From positions 124,001 through 188,000 of the forward strand of contig NZ_PJME01000012.1 in the NCBI RefSeq assembly GCF_002954775.1: DNA of 64,000 nucleotides, read 5' to 3'. The notes under the pieces were generated by a model, which made no database searches, was not told the origin of the DNA, and was given only the letters and a program-made list of their open reading frames with translations. This document shows, piece after piece, positions 17,425-24,958 of this stretch (the stretch's first letter is position 1; the number at the start of each line of letters is the position of its first letter). The position numbers and the translations under genes are program-made. The DNA is from Streptomyces geranii (GTDB taxonomy: Bacteria > Actinomycetota > Actinomycetes > Streptomycetales > Streptomycetaceae).

Positions 17425-18512
17425 GCGTCACCTCCCACGAGGCTGTCGGGGGCCGGGATGCGGGCGGGCTCGGCCGGATCCACGTTCACCTTCGTGTCCG
17501 TGTTCGTGCCTGTGTTCGTGTTCGTGTCGGTGTTCGTCTTCGCGTCGGTGTCCGGGGTCACGCCCTTGTCCCTCACCAGCGGTTGCCAACCCGGTTCCGG
17601 AGCCACGGTGACCCGCACCCGGGGAGTACGGCGCAGGTGGCAGGCGGTCAGGGCATCGCGGGCCGCCGTCGTGGCCGCGGCAGCCGCGTCCGCCCGGTCG
17701 CCGTGGACGAGTCCGGCGCGCACGGTGATACGTCGGCTCCGTGCCCGCACGCGGACCGTGCCGATGCCGTCCGTACGGCCCACCGTGTCGCGGACCAGGC
17801 CCTCGACGGCCGATCGGTCCACGGTCGCGTGGACCCGGGCGGCCGGGGTGTGGACCGTCGACCGGCCGCGCCGTCCGGGGGTGACGGCGAGCAGGAGCGT
17901 CCACAGGCCGGCCAGGACCATCAGGCCGCCCATGATCACGACCTCGGGGTCGCCGGGCCCGTGTCCGGAGAGCCAGTCCACGGCCGAGACGCGCCAGGCC
18001 TCGGGCGCCCGGTGCCAGGTGTGCACGCGCACGAGGTCGACGGCGAGGGCCCCACAGCCTGCTGCGGCCAGTGCGGCGAGCAGTCCGGCCGGAACCCGGC
18101 GCCGGGACCAACTACGCCTGGGCGTACGGCCTTTGCCTGCACCCTGTGCGGCCTCCTGGGCCGGGGAGCCGGACGAGGCCCCGGTCGCCGGAGCCGGGAT
18201 CGCGCCCGGTGACGCCGACGGGGTGAGTCCGGTGACGCCGATCCGGGTGTACGGCACGTCCAGCCCGGTCAGTCGGCTCGTGCGCCCGGTCACGTACTTC
18301 TGGAGGCCGCTGACCGTCTCGGCCAGCGGTGCCGGGTAGGGCAACGTCACGCCGAGGGACACCTCGGCCCGGCTGCCGCGTACCGACACGGACGCCTCGG
18401 GCGCCCGGCCACCACCCGGACCGGGCAGCGCCTCGACGGCCGCCCGCTCGGCGATCCTGCGCACGGCGCGCTCCGAGACCGTGGTGGTCCCGCGCTGCCC
18501 GGCGGCGGTCAT
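17421..18512 (-). CDS. Asp23-type/DUF6286-like membrane protein
   Basis: 363 residues. The N-terminal 130 residues resemble the Asp23 fold (VSERAVRRIAERAAVEALPG, then SVSVRGSRAEVSLGVTLPYPAPLAE). After an Ala/Gly linker there are two membrane helices (GLLAALAAAGCGALAVDL and IMGGLMVLAGLWTLLLAV), then a soluble domain with TVRVRARSRRITVRAGL typical of DUF6286. The tail is a low-complexity Thr/Asn/Asp stretch from a DNA repeat. It starts at ATG 18512, overlapping the small upstream membrane-protein gene by 4 bases, and overlaps amaP by 4 bases. It probably links the envelope-stress complex to the membrane; no catalytic function is apparent. Confidence 0.82.
   Translation of the reverse strand: MTAAGQRGTTTVSERAVRRIAERAAVEALPGPGGGRAPEASVSVRGSRAEVSLGVTLPYPAPLAETVSGLQKYVTGRTSRLTGLDVPYTRIGVTGLTPSASPGAIPAPATGASSGSPAQEAAQGAGKGRTPRRSWSRRRVPAGLLAALAAAGCGALAVDLVRVHTWHRAPEAWRVSAVDWLSGHGPGDPEVVIMGGLMVLAGLWTLLLAVTPGRRGRSTVHTPAARVHATVDRSAVEGLVRDTVGRTDGIGTVRVRARSRRITVRAGLVHGDRADAAAAATTAARDALTACHLRRTPRVRVTVAPEPGWQPLVRDKGVTPDTDAKTNTDTNTNTGTNTDTKVNVDPAEPARIPAPDSLVGGDA
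17478..17560. repeat. Degenerate GTGTTCGT-type tandem repeat in coding sequence
   Basis: Short, imperfect 6-12 base units of the type gtgttcgtg/gtcggtgttcgt follow one another and encode the alternating TNTDTNTNTG tail of the DUF6286-like protein. Such a repeat can change length by slippage without disrupting the folded domains. Confidence 0.6.
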
Positions 18513-18694
18513 CGACGACTCCGCTCGAACATGTCCCGTACGTCCTGCGCGCTGCCGCCGCCCTCGATCCACCGGCCCACCGCCCAGCCCAGGCCGCCGA
18601 GGGCGGCCACGAGCAGGAAGGCGCCGAATCCGCCAAAGTACCCGGCGAACGCCAGGGCCATGCCCGCGCTCATGCCCACGAACGGTGTACTCAT
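18509..18694 (-). CDS. Small membrane protein of the Asp23 operon
   Basis: 61-residue protein, almost entirely one or two hydrophobic segments (SAGMALAFAGYFGGFGAFLLVAALGGLGWAVG) followed by a charged amphipathic tail (DVRDMFERSRR). Small membrane proteins of this kind (DUF2273-like) accompany Asp23 genes. ATG 18694 has a GAGAGG site 9 bases upstream; ATGs at 18700 and 18715 are less well placed. It overlaps the next gene by 4 bases. Confidence 0.78.
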   Translation of the reverse strand: MSTPFVGMSAGMALAFAGYFGGFGAFLLVAALGGLGWAVGRWIEGGGSAQDVRDMFERSRR

Positions 18695-18748
18695 GCCCAT
18701 CCACCTCTCACCCACGTCGACTCCCGCATACGCCGTGCCGAACCGCCG

Positions 18749-19252
18749 TCACTCGACCCGGGTCGCGGCCACGGCAGCGGGTTCCTCCTCGTCGGGCAGG
18801 CGGACGTCGTTGACGGTGATGTTCACCTCGACGACCTCCAGGCCGGTGATGCGCTCCACCGCGGAGATCACGTTCTCCCGCACCTCCTCGGCCACCTCCG
18901 TGATGGCCACGCCGTACTCGACGACCAGGTCCAGGTCGATGGCCGTCTGCCGCTCGCCCACCTCGACCTTGACGCCACGCCCCACGTTGGGCCGCCCGCC
19001 CGGCACGCGGTCGCGCACGGCGCCGATCGTGCGGGAGAGCCCGCCGCCCATGTCGTAGACGCCCGGGATCTCGCGGGCCGCGATGCCGGCCACCTTCACG
19101 ACGACGACATCGGCGATCGACGTCCTGCCCCGGTTCGCGGCCGGCTGGTCGGCCCCGGCCGCACCCCCGGACACGGCCGTCGTGGTCGGCGCGGTCCTGC
19201 CGGTCCGCGAGGCGGGCAGTTCCTTCTCGGCGGGTGCCGTCTGCGTGGTCAT
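18749..19252 (-). CDS. Asp23/Gls24-family envelope stress response protein
   Basis: 167-residue soluble protein, first gene of the minus-strand envelope-stress operon. Residues about 45-150 carry the Asp23 fold: TSIADVVVVKVAGIAAREIPGVYDMGG, then GVKVEVGERQTAIDLDLVVEYGVAI and a helix followed by VNITVNDVRLP. The N-terminal 40 residues are disordered and Thr/Ala-rich. ATG 19252 has AAGGGA 7 bases upstream. Asp23 proteins form a membrane-bound network through AmaP and respond to cell-wall stress. Divergent from the sigma-factor gene, with about 260 bases between them. Confidence 0.92.
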   Translation of the reverse strand: MTTQTAPAEKELPASRTGRTAPTTTAVSGGAAGADQPAANRGRTSIADVVVVKVAGIAAREIPGVYDMGGGLSRTIGAVRDRVPGGRPNVGRGVKVEVGERQTAIDLDLVVEYGVAITEVAEEVRENVISAVERITGLEVVEVNITVNDVRLPDEEEPAAVAATRVE

Positions 19253-19296
19253 GGGGCGTCCCTTCGTAGGGGTACTGATCGACGAGTTGCTCACAC

Positions 19297-19340
19297 CGGG
19301 TCAGACCCGCGGTGTTCCGGTCTGTGACGCGGGTACCCGC
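19297..19340. promoter_or_regulatory. Two GGGT/ACCC palindromes in the divergent Asp23-sigma promoter region
   Basis: CGGGT-cag-ACCCG (19297-19309) and GCGGGTACCCGC (19329-19340) share the half-site GGGT/ACCC and lie between the Asp23 and sigma genes. They could be operators for a common regulator; no regulator has been tied to them. The rest of this 259-base region holds no gene. Confidence 0.4.
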
Positions 19341-19511
19341 AAATACCTCGACCGGTCGCTCCGGAGGGCGCCGGAACCGCGAGCCGGACCCCCGCGCGAG
19401 GGAAATCGCCCACGCGACGCATCCATACGGCACCTGTCCGGCGAACTGGTCCGTAACAGGCACGCCGGGAAGGTGTCCAACCTTCGGAGACCGTACGAGA
19501 GGAGCCACCCA

Positions 19512-20111
19512 GTGGCGGGGGCCCGCAGACAGACCGCATCACCGGACACCGTGCCGCCGGACAGCCGGGGCGACACGGACGACGCCTTGCTGGCCGTCCG
19601 GGCGGCGGAAGGGGACGAGGACGCGTTCGCGGTCCTCGTCCAGCGTCACGCGCCGGCGCTGCTCGGGCTGGCCGTCCGTCTGCTCGGGTCGCAGGCCGAG
19701 GGGGAGGACGCCGTGCAGGACGCCTTCCTCAGCGCCTGGCGGAGGTTGCCGGAGTTCCGGGGCCAGGCCTCCTTCGGGACGTGGACGTACCGGATCGTCA
19801 CCAACCGCTGTCTGAACGTGCTGCGGGCCCGTCGTCCGGCGGTGCCCCTGGAGGCGGCGGCCGACGTGCCCGCGGCCGAGTACAGCACGTCTCCGGCCCG
19901 GATCACCGAGGCCCGCGACGCCGTCCGTGAACTGCGGGAAGCCCTCGATCTGCTCTCGGTCGAACAGCGCGCCTGCTGGGTCCTGAGAGAATTGGACGGC
20001 CAGTCGTACGAGTTCATCGCGGACGCGGTCGGCATCAGCCAGGATGCCGTGCGCGCCCGCGTCTTCCGTGCCCGCCGTTGTCTGACACAAGCTCTGGGGG
20101 CCTGGCGATGA
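19512..20111 (+). CDS. ECF-type RNA polymerase sigma factor
   Basis: 199-residue sigma-70-family factor. Region 2 is visible as DDALLAVRAAEGDEDAFAVLVQRHAPALL, EDAVQDAFLSAWRRLPEFRGQASFGTWTYRIVTNRCLNVLR, and region 4 as LREALDLLSVEQRACWVLRELDGQSYEFIADAVGISQDAVRARVFRARRCL. GTG 19512 was chosen for the GAGAGG site at 19497-19502; frames open upstream would add an unlikely Arg-rich tail. Its stop overlaps the start of a gene with an anti-sigma-type zinc motif, the usual sigma/anti-sigma layout, and it diverges from the Asp23 operon, which is its most likely target. Confidence 0.92.
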   Translation: MAGARRQTASPDTVPPDSRGDTDDALLAVRAAEGDEDAFAVLVQRHAPALLGLAVRLLGSQAEGEDAVQDAFLSAWRRLPEFRGQASFGTWTYRIVTNRCLNVLRARRPAVPLEAAADVPAAEYSTSPARITEARDAVRELREALDLLSVEQRACWVLRELDGQSYEFIADAVGISQDAVRARVFRARRCLTQALGAWR

Positions 20112-20743
20112 CCGACCGCACCGACCCGCCGAACGACACGTCCGCCCACGGCGACGACGAACTCCTGCCGTGCGGACGGCCCCTGTCCCAGGTCTGGGAC
20201 GACTGGGAACGGCACCCCGACGACACCCATCTGCACGCGTGCCCGCACTGCCGGGACGCCGTGCGCGGACTCGACCAGCTGGAGACCGCGGTGCGCGACC
20301 TCCGCAACGAGGAGGCGGACTCCGCCCTCGACACCACGACACTGACCCGGCGCGTCATGGACCTCGTACGCCTCGAACTGCGTCCCGGCCGCCCGCTGCC
20401 GCTGGGCGGACCCGCCGAGGATCTGTGGGTCATGGAGGCGGTGGCCGCGCGCGTCCTGCGCGCCGCGGTCGAGTCGGTCACCGGCGTCCGGGCGGGTTCC
20501 TGCCGCCTGCGCGACCTCCGCGCCGACGAGACTGCGGACGGCGCGATGGACCAGGGCGTCGCGGTGTGCCTCGACATCCACGCACCGGCCGGCGTCTCCA
20601 TCCCGTACCTCGCCGAGCAGGTACGGGAACGGCTCCTGGAGGCCGCGGACCGTGAGCTGGGCATGGCCATAGCGGCCGTGGACATCCGTGTCACCGACCT
20701 CGTCCCCACTCCGGCCGACGGCCAGGAAGGTGGTGCCCGATGA
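20108..20743 (+). CDS. ZAS-motif plus Asp23-like protein, candidate anti-sigma factor
   Basis: 211 residues. The N terminus contains His41-x3-Cys45-x2-Cys48 (HLHACPHC) after a Trp/Asp-rich helix, the signature of zinc-binding anti-sigma domains. Residues about 100-205 resemble the Asp23 fold (helix with EAVAARVLRAAVESVTGVRAG, strand GVAVCLDIHAP, helix, strand AAVDIRVTDL). The start overlaps the sigma-factor stop (ATGA), the classical position of a cognate anti-sigma gene. Inference: it holds the sigma factor and responds through its Asp23 half to envelope state. The zinc motif could alternatively be structural. No membrane helix is seen. Confidence 0.75.
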   Translation: MTDRTDPPNDTSAHGDDELLPCGRPLSQVWDDWERHPDDTHLHACPHCRDAVRGLDQLETAVRDLRNEEADSALDTTTLTRRVMDLVRLELRPGRPLPLGGPAEDLWVMEAVAARVLRAAVESVTGVRAGSCRLRDLRADETADGAMDQGVAVCLDIHAPAGVSIPYLAEQVRERLLEAADRELGMAIAAVDIRVTDLVPTPADGQEGGAR

Positions 20744-21090
20744 CCGCGCACACCACCACAGCGCCCACGGCACTCATCAAGGAGGTCGCAGACACCGCGG
20801 AGGGCGTGCCGGGCGTGGCCTTCCTCCGGCCGGGCGTCACCGACCGGCTGCGTTCCGCGCTGTCCCGGCCCGGGCCGGGCACCACCGGCACGCCCACCGC
20901 CGGAGTGCGGATGGTCCGGTCGGACGGTGACAGCCCCTGGTGCGTGGAGATCCACCTCGTGGCCCTCCGCCGGACCAGGGCGCTGGACGTGGCCCGTGCC
21001 GTCCGTGACGCCGTCGAGCACCACCTGCTCGCCGTACACCCCGCGCAGGCAGCACCACGGGTCACCGTGACGGTCACGGGCCGCGTATGA
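20740..21090 (+). CDS. Small Asp23-like protein
   Basis: 116 residues, soluble. The layout (VADTAEGVPGVAFLRPG, then VEIHLVALRRTRALDVARAVRDAVEHHLLAVHP and a final strand VTVTVTGRV) resembles a trimmed Asp23 domain. It starts in a 4-base overlap with the preceding gene, so sigma factor, zinc/Asp23 protein and this protein are made together. It probably binds the other Asp23 proteins; a specific function is not evident. Confidence 0.72.
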   Translation: MTAHTTTAPTALIKEVADTAEGVPGVAFLRPGVTDRLRSALSRPGPGTTGTPTAGVRMVRSDGDSPWCVEIHLVALRRTRALDVARAVRDAVEHHLLAVHPAQAAPRVTVTVTGRV

Positions 21091-21178
21091 CTCCCGCGCC
21101 GTCCGGTGGACCCGCTCGGATGTCACGACAGAGGGTTGGGCGCGTTGTCACGACGCCCGGATGGTCCGCCGTGCGTCT

Positions 21179-21742
21179 CTAGGGGTGGGGCGGAGGCGTC
21201 GTCATCATGAGGTGCAGTACGACGGTCCAGGCCCCGGCCGCCACTGTCACGAACCGGAACCTGCGGCGACGTCCGGCCGACACCGGGTCGGGCCCGGCCC
21301 CCACCGGCACACCGAGCGTCGCCGGTGCCCGGCCCGGCATGACCTCCACTCCCCCGGGCGCCGTTCGGCCTGGCGGCGCGGCGACGACAGGCGGGTGCTC
21401 CTCCACTGCCCGCACGACGCGACGGCGGGCGCTCCGACGGGACGGACGCCCCGCGCACCGGGCCGCATCGGGAGTGGCCGGGGCGGGAACCAGGCCTTGG
21501 GCCAGGCCGCCGAGGAACGCCGCGTAGGCTGCCCGCCGCAGGCCTGTCGGCGCGGTACGGCCCGCCTCCCAGGACCGTACGGTCGCCTCGGTCACGCCGA
21601 ACGCCACGGCCACATGCTCCTCGGTGAGCCGCCACGCCCGGCGCAGCCTGGCGCGCTCCTCGGGGCTGGGCAGGGGGGCCTTCCCGTCCCGGCGGTGCGG
21701 ATGGGACGGCATGGGCTGCTGAGACAGAACGTCGATCGTCAT
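21179..21742 (-). CDS. Helix-turn-helix protein with C-terminal membrane segment
   Basis: 187 residues. Residues 28-80 form an XRE-like DNA-binding domain (RARLRRAWRLTEEHVAVAFGVTEATVRSWEAGRTAP). A Pro/Arg-rich linker follows, and the last 30 residues contain one hydrophobic stretch (FVTVAAGAWTVVLHLMM) after four arginines, so the protein may be a membrane-tethered regulator with its DNA-binding domain in the cytoplasm. Start ATG 21742 lacks a clear ribosome site; ATG 21712 is an alternative. It converges on the Asp23-like gene and is not obviously part of that operon. Confidence 0.7.
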   Translation of the reverse strand: MTIDVLSQQPMPSHPHRRDGKAPLPSPEERARLRRAWRLTEEHVAVAFGVTEATVRSWEAGRTAPTGLRRAAYAAFLGGLAQGLVPAPATPDAARCAGRPSRRSARRRVVRAVEEHPPVVAAPPGRTAPGGVEVMPGRAPATLGVPVGAGPDPVSAGRRRRFRFVTVAAGAWTVVLHLMMTTPPPHP

Positions 21743-21857
21743 ACCCGTATGACAACCAGTACGCGACTCATGTGATCGTCCGCCGAGAAATACACCCGTA
21801 CGGCCCAGGACTGGAAGGCGGACGCGTCGATCGGGACCGCGGCTCCCCATCGACGGG

Positions 21858-22619
21858 TCAGCCGCGCAGGAAGTAGAGGACGGTCGTCGTCACCGCCGTC
21901 GTCAGGATGACGCCGCGCAGCAGCCAGGCGGGCAGTCGGCGGGCGAGGTGGGCGCCGCCGAAGCCCCCGGCCACGGCGCCGACGAGCATGGCGGCGAGGA
22001 GACGGGGAGCGCTCAGCGCGTCCGAGGCGATGAGGAACAGGGCCGTCGCGCTGAGGTAGATGGCCGCGAGTTGGGTGATCCGCATCGGGTTGCTCGCGGC
22101 GGCGTCGAGGCCGAGGCCGATGCTCCACAGGGCCATCATCAGGATGCCTACGGCACCGCCGAAGTATCCGCCGTACACAGCGAGGACGAACTGTCCGACC
22201 AGAACGGCTCGCGAACTCATGTCGGCCGAGCGGCCCAGCACGCTGCTCAGCCCCCTGGAGAGGCGCCGGCCGAAGGCGAGGACCAGCGTGGCGAAGGCGA
22301 GCAGCCACGGAGCCGCGGTGTCGAACGACGACGCGGGCAGCACCAGCAGCAGCCCGGCGCCGACTCCACCACCCACGGCGCTGATCACGGTCAGCACCTT
22401 CGTGGAGGTGGGCCCGAGCGGGGTGAGCGCGTCTCGGTACACCCATGCGCCGGCCATGGCACCGGGGACGAGAGCGACCCGCGACACCGCGTTCGCCGTG
22501 ACCGGTGACAGGCCGAACGCGACGAGAGCGGGGAGCGCCACGAACGTGCCTCCGCCGCCCATGGAGTTCAGGACTCCAGCGGCGACGCCGGCCAGCAGGA
22601 CAAGGGACAGCTCGACCAT
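21858..22619 (-). CDS. TauE/SafE-family sulfite/organosulfur exporter
   Basis: 253-residue integral membrane protein with about seven to eight hydrophobic segments and the family repeats: VAAGVLNSMGGGGTFVALPALVAFGLSPV at the N terminus and GGYFGGAVGILMMALWSIGL in the second half. Members export sulfite, sulfoacetate or other anions. ATG 22619 was chosen because it begins the first membrane helix directly. It is divergent from a LysR regulator with paired inverted repeats in between, so the regulator probably controls it in response to a sulfur or organic anion. Confidence 0.9.
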   Translation of the reverse strand: MVELSLVLLAGVAAGVLNSMGGGGTFVALPALVAFGLSPVTANAVSRVALVPGAMAGAWVYRDALTPLGPTSTKVLTVISAVGGGVGAGLLLVLPASSFDTAAPWLLAFATLVLAFGRRLSRGLSSVLGRSADMSSRAVLVGQFVLAVYGGYFGGAVGILMMALWSIGLGLDAAASNPMRITQLAAIYLSATALFLIASDALSAPRLLAAMLVGAVAGGFGGAHLARRLPAWLLRGVILTTAVTTTVLYFLRG

Positions 22620-22671
22620 GCGCCGAGCATCGCCCGGTGACGAGCGGGTCCACAATGCGTCATCGCTGTAG

Positions 22672-22698
22672 CCAGCCTGAGGCTGAGCCTTAGGCTGG
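22672..22698. promoter_or_regulatory. Nested palindromes, likely LysR operator
   Basis: CCAGCCT (22672-22678) pairs perfectly with AGGCTGG (22692-22698), and inside lies the perfect AGGCT-g-AGCCT (22680-22690). The site sits directly before the LysR start and in the promoter region of the divergent exporter gene, as LysR regulators usually arrange it. Confidence 0.6.
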
Positions 22699-22702
22699 GT
22701 GA

Positions 22703-23638
22703 GTGCGTTATGACCTGGACGACCTGCGGCTCTTTCTTCATGTCGTCACCGAGGGGTCGATCACGGCGGGCGCTCGCCGTATGCATCTGAGCCTGCCTTC
22801 GGCCAGCGCCAGGGTGCGCTCACTGGAGCACCACGCCGGTGTGGCCCTGCTGATCCGCGGCCGGCGAGGCGTACGGCCCACTCCGGCGGGCACGACGCTG
22901 GCCCGCCACGCGCGCGAAGTGCTCGACCGGACCGCGCTGCTCGAAAGCGCCGTCGCGAGCTACACCCGGTCTCCGACCGCCCCGCTGACGCTGCTGGGCG
23001 GCGGCTCCGCGATGCACCGGCTCGTACCGCGGGCCCTGATCTCGTTCCTCCGCGCGCACCCGGACATCGACGTCAGGGTCGCCGAGAGCCGCACCCCGCA
23101 GACCGTGCGGATGCTCGCCGACGGCGAGGCGGACCTGGGGGTCGTCCTGGACGACGAGGCCCACGACTGCGGGCTGCGCATGGAGCCCCTCGGCGACGAC
23201 TCCCTGGTGGTGATCGGCCAGAGCGGAGGAATCCTCGCCGGACGGACCTCGCTGACCTACGGCGAGGTCGCCGAGCACCCCCTCGTCGGGCTCGACGACG
23301 ACTCCTCGCTGCGCCGCTGGATCGAGAAGCACCTCGGTCCCCACGCACCGGCGGTGCGCCACCGCACCACCGTCGCCGACCTGGGCGTCCTGGTCGCCCT
23401 CGCCGCCGCCGGTGTCGGGCTCGCCGTCGTGCCTCGCCGTGCCGTCGATCCTCTTCTGTCCCTCGACGTGTGCGAACTGCGGGACCCCTGGGCCGGCCGC
23501 CGCCATCTCCTGGCCTGGGGCGTCAAGGGCGACGCGGAGTCGGTCGCGACCCCGGCGCTGGCCGAACACCTGCGCCACGCGGCGCTGTCCGAGCCGACCG
23601 CCGCCCACAGCACGCACGCCGACCCCGCCGCTCGGTGA
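22703..23638 (+). CDS. LysR-family transcriptional regulator
   Basis: 311 residues. The N-terminal winged helix is clear (LDDLRLFLHVVTEGSITAGARRMHLSLPSASARVRSLEHHAGVALLIRG), followed by the linker helix and a periplasmic-binding-like effector domain (LTLLGGGSAMHRLVPRALISFL to VALAAAGVGLAVVPRRAV). The start is GTG 22703. It probably controls the divergent TauE/SafE exporter and itself. The effector is unknown. Confidence 0.92.
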   Translation: MRYDLDDLRLFLHVVTEGSITAGARRMHLSLPSASARVRSLEHHAGVALLIRGRRGVRPTPAGTTLARHAREVLDRTALLESAVASYTRSPTAPLTLLGGGSAMHRLVPRALISFLRAHPDIDVRVAESRTPQTVRMLADGEADLGVVLDDEAHDCGLRMEPLGDDSLVVIGQSGGILAGRTSLTYGEVAEHPLVGLDDDSSLRRWIEKHLGPHAPAVRHRTTVADLGVLVALAAAGVGLAVVPRRAVDPLLSLDVCELRDPWAGRRHLLAWGVKGDAESVATPALAEHLRHAALSEPTAAHSTHADPAAR

Positions 23639-23723
23639 CCCTTGCCCAACGGCTCACCGCACACCGGAGAGGGGCCGGGGCCCGCTGAACAGGGCGTCCG
23701 ACGGGCCTGCGCCGCACCGCCGT

Positions 23724-23769
23724 GGTCTCCGGCTCGGCGAGTCGAACGCCGGATCAGCCGCCGGAGACC
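23724..23769. terminator. Hairpin between converging genes
   Basis: GGTCTCCGGC (23724-23733) pairs perfectly with GCCGGAGACC (23760-23769) around a 26-base loop, 85 bases after the lysR stop. It overlaps the 3' end of the small minus-strand frame and could act in both directions. Confidence 0.45.
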
Positions 23770-24005
23770 CCGACGGTGCCCTTGCCGTCGCCGGTGACGG
23801 CACTGGCCCACAGTCCGTCGACCGGCCCCGTGACATCGAGCCAGGTGCGGCCGTTCCAGTGCAACACCCGGGTCTGCTGCGGTTCGTCCTCGACGCACGG
23901 GGTGAGGGCGGTGACCCAGGCGCTGCGGGCGGACTCCTGAACAGCCGGTGGCACGACCACTAAAGCAACGGCATTGTCATCCACTCGATAGGGGGGATCA
24001 GTCAT
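23754..24005 (-). CDS. Hypothetical 83-residue protein, possibly a remnant
   Basis: Short open frame starting at ATG 24005 without a clear ribosome site. The C-terminal half (VLHWNGRTWLDVTGPVDGLWASAVTGDGKG) resembles one blade of the Trp/Asn/Gly-rich repeats seen in secreted streptomycete propeller-like proteins. There is no signal peptide, so it may be a fragment of such a gene. Weakly supported. Confidence 0.35.
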   Translation of the reverse strand: MTDPPYRVDDNAVALVVVPPAVQESARSAWVTALTPCVEDEPQQTRVLHWNGRTWLDVTGPVDGLWASAVTGDGKGTVGVSGG

Positions 24006-24180
24006 GCCGGGCCCGGAGGCCACCGGGACTCTTGCAGGACCGCGGAAAACATAACGGGGCTGCGGGGCCTGCCTAGTCGTAAAGTTCGGCCCGGCCATGG
24101 CCCCGACCCCAGCAGGTCAGAGCCGTGGCCGGGCCAGGGCCGTGTTCAGGAGGTCGTACGGCGGTCCACTGCCGAATGCT

Positions 24181-24483
24181 TCACATGCCTCGGTCCGAGA
24201 TCATCTGGTCCACGGATTTCTGAACCTTCGGCAGGAACGCCGCGATGGTCTCGCTGTTGGGTTCCTCACCGAGCAAGTCCAGAGCGGTCGCTCGGGTAAG
24301 GACGATGTCGGGCTGGTGGACCAGGCCTGCGGCCCACACGTCCAACTCCGCTTCGGTGCCCCCGTCGTCACCGGGACCGTAGTTGATGTACAGAACGGGG
24401 AGTTCGGCAGAAGAGTCCATAAGAGTACGGATGTCTGCGGCGGTAACCTGCGGCGCTGTTGGCCTGTCGACGGTCGGTTCCAT
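24181..24483 (-). CDS. Hypothetical 100-residue acidic protein
   Basis: Small, acidic, apparently soluble protein with two helices at the C terminus (SETIAAFLPKVQKSVDQMISDRGM). A strong GGAGGAG ribosome site precedes the ATG, which makes a real gene likely. I do not recognise the family. It stands alone between two other small orphan genes in an accessory stretch. Confidence 0.62.
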   Translation of the reverse strand: MEPTVDRPTAPQVTAADIRTLMDSSAELPVLYINYGPGDDGGTEAELDVWAAGLVHQPDIVLTRATALDLLGEEPNSETIAAFLPKVQKSVDQMISDRGM

Positions 24484-24594
24484 GGTGTGACACTCCTCCG
24501 GCTGATAGTCGGGACAGCCTACGTCTGCCGCTGATCCTCTTAGCTGACGGCCGCGCAGCGTGACGCGTCTATCTGGGAAGACAAGGTACGAGGC

Positions 24595-24882
24595 TCACAA
24601 CCTCCGCATCGTCGGGAGGTCCAGGTACTGCTTGCGCGGTGCGGGGAGCAGTGGGCGCGGGTCGCCGGGCCCGGCGACCGGCGCCAGTCGCTCAAGGAGC
24701 TGCCAGACGCGATCGGTCTCCTCCTGGGTGCCGGAGTACCGGGCGTCGGCGTGGCCCCCGCATCCGGCGAGCAGTCCGCCGAACACGCCGCGCAGCTCGG
24801 CGAGGTGGAGGCGACAGGCGCCCAGCAGGGCGAGGTAGGGGCCGACGATGTCGATCCGTACCGGATCAAGAAGGTAGAGCAC
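24595..24882 (-). CDS. Hypothetical 95-residue protein, possibly truncated
   Basis: Leu/Arg-rich frame with GTG start at 24882 and strong GC bias in third positions, so it has the look of coding sequence. The sequence (RIDIVGPYLALLGACRLHLAELRGVFGGLLAGC) has no recognised domain or signal peptide. The abrupt beginning suggests that it could be the 3' part of a longer gene lost upstream. Confidence 0.4.
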   Translation of the reverse strand: MLYLLDPVRIDIVGPYLALLGACRLHLAELRGVFGGLLAGCGGHADARYSGTQEETDRVWQLLERLAPVAGPGDPRPLLPAPRKQYLDLPTMRRL

Positions 24883-24958
24883 CCTGAGGCATGCTCACGG
24901 TCACCGATCTGTTGTTCGCCGCTGAAACTGGTGTGGGCCGATCCCTCATCACGTCAAA

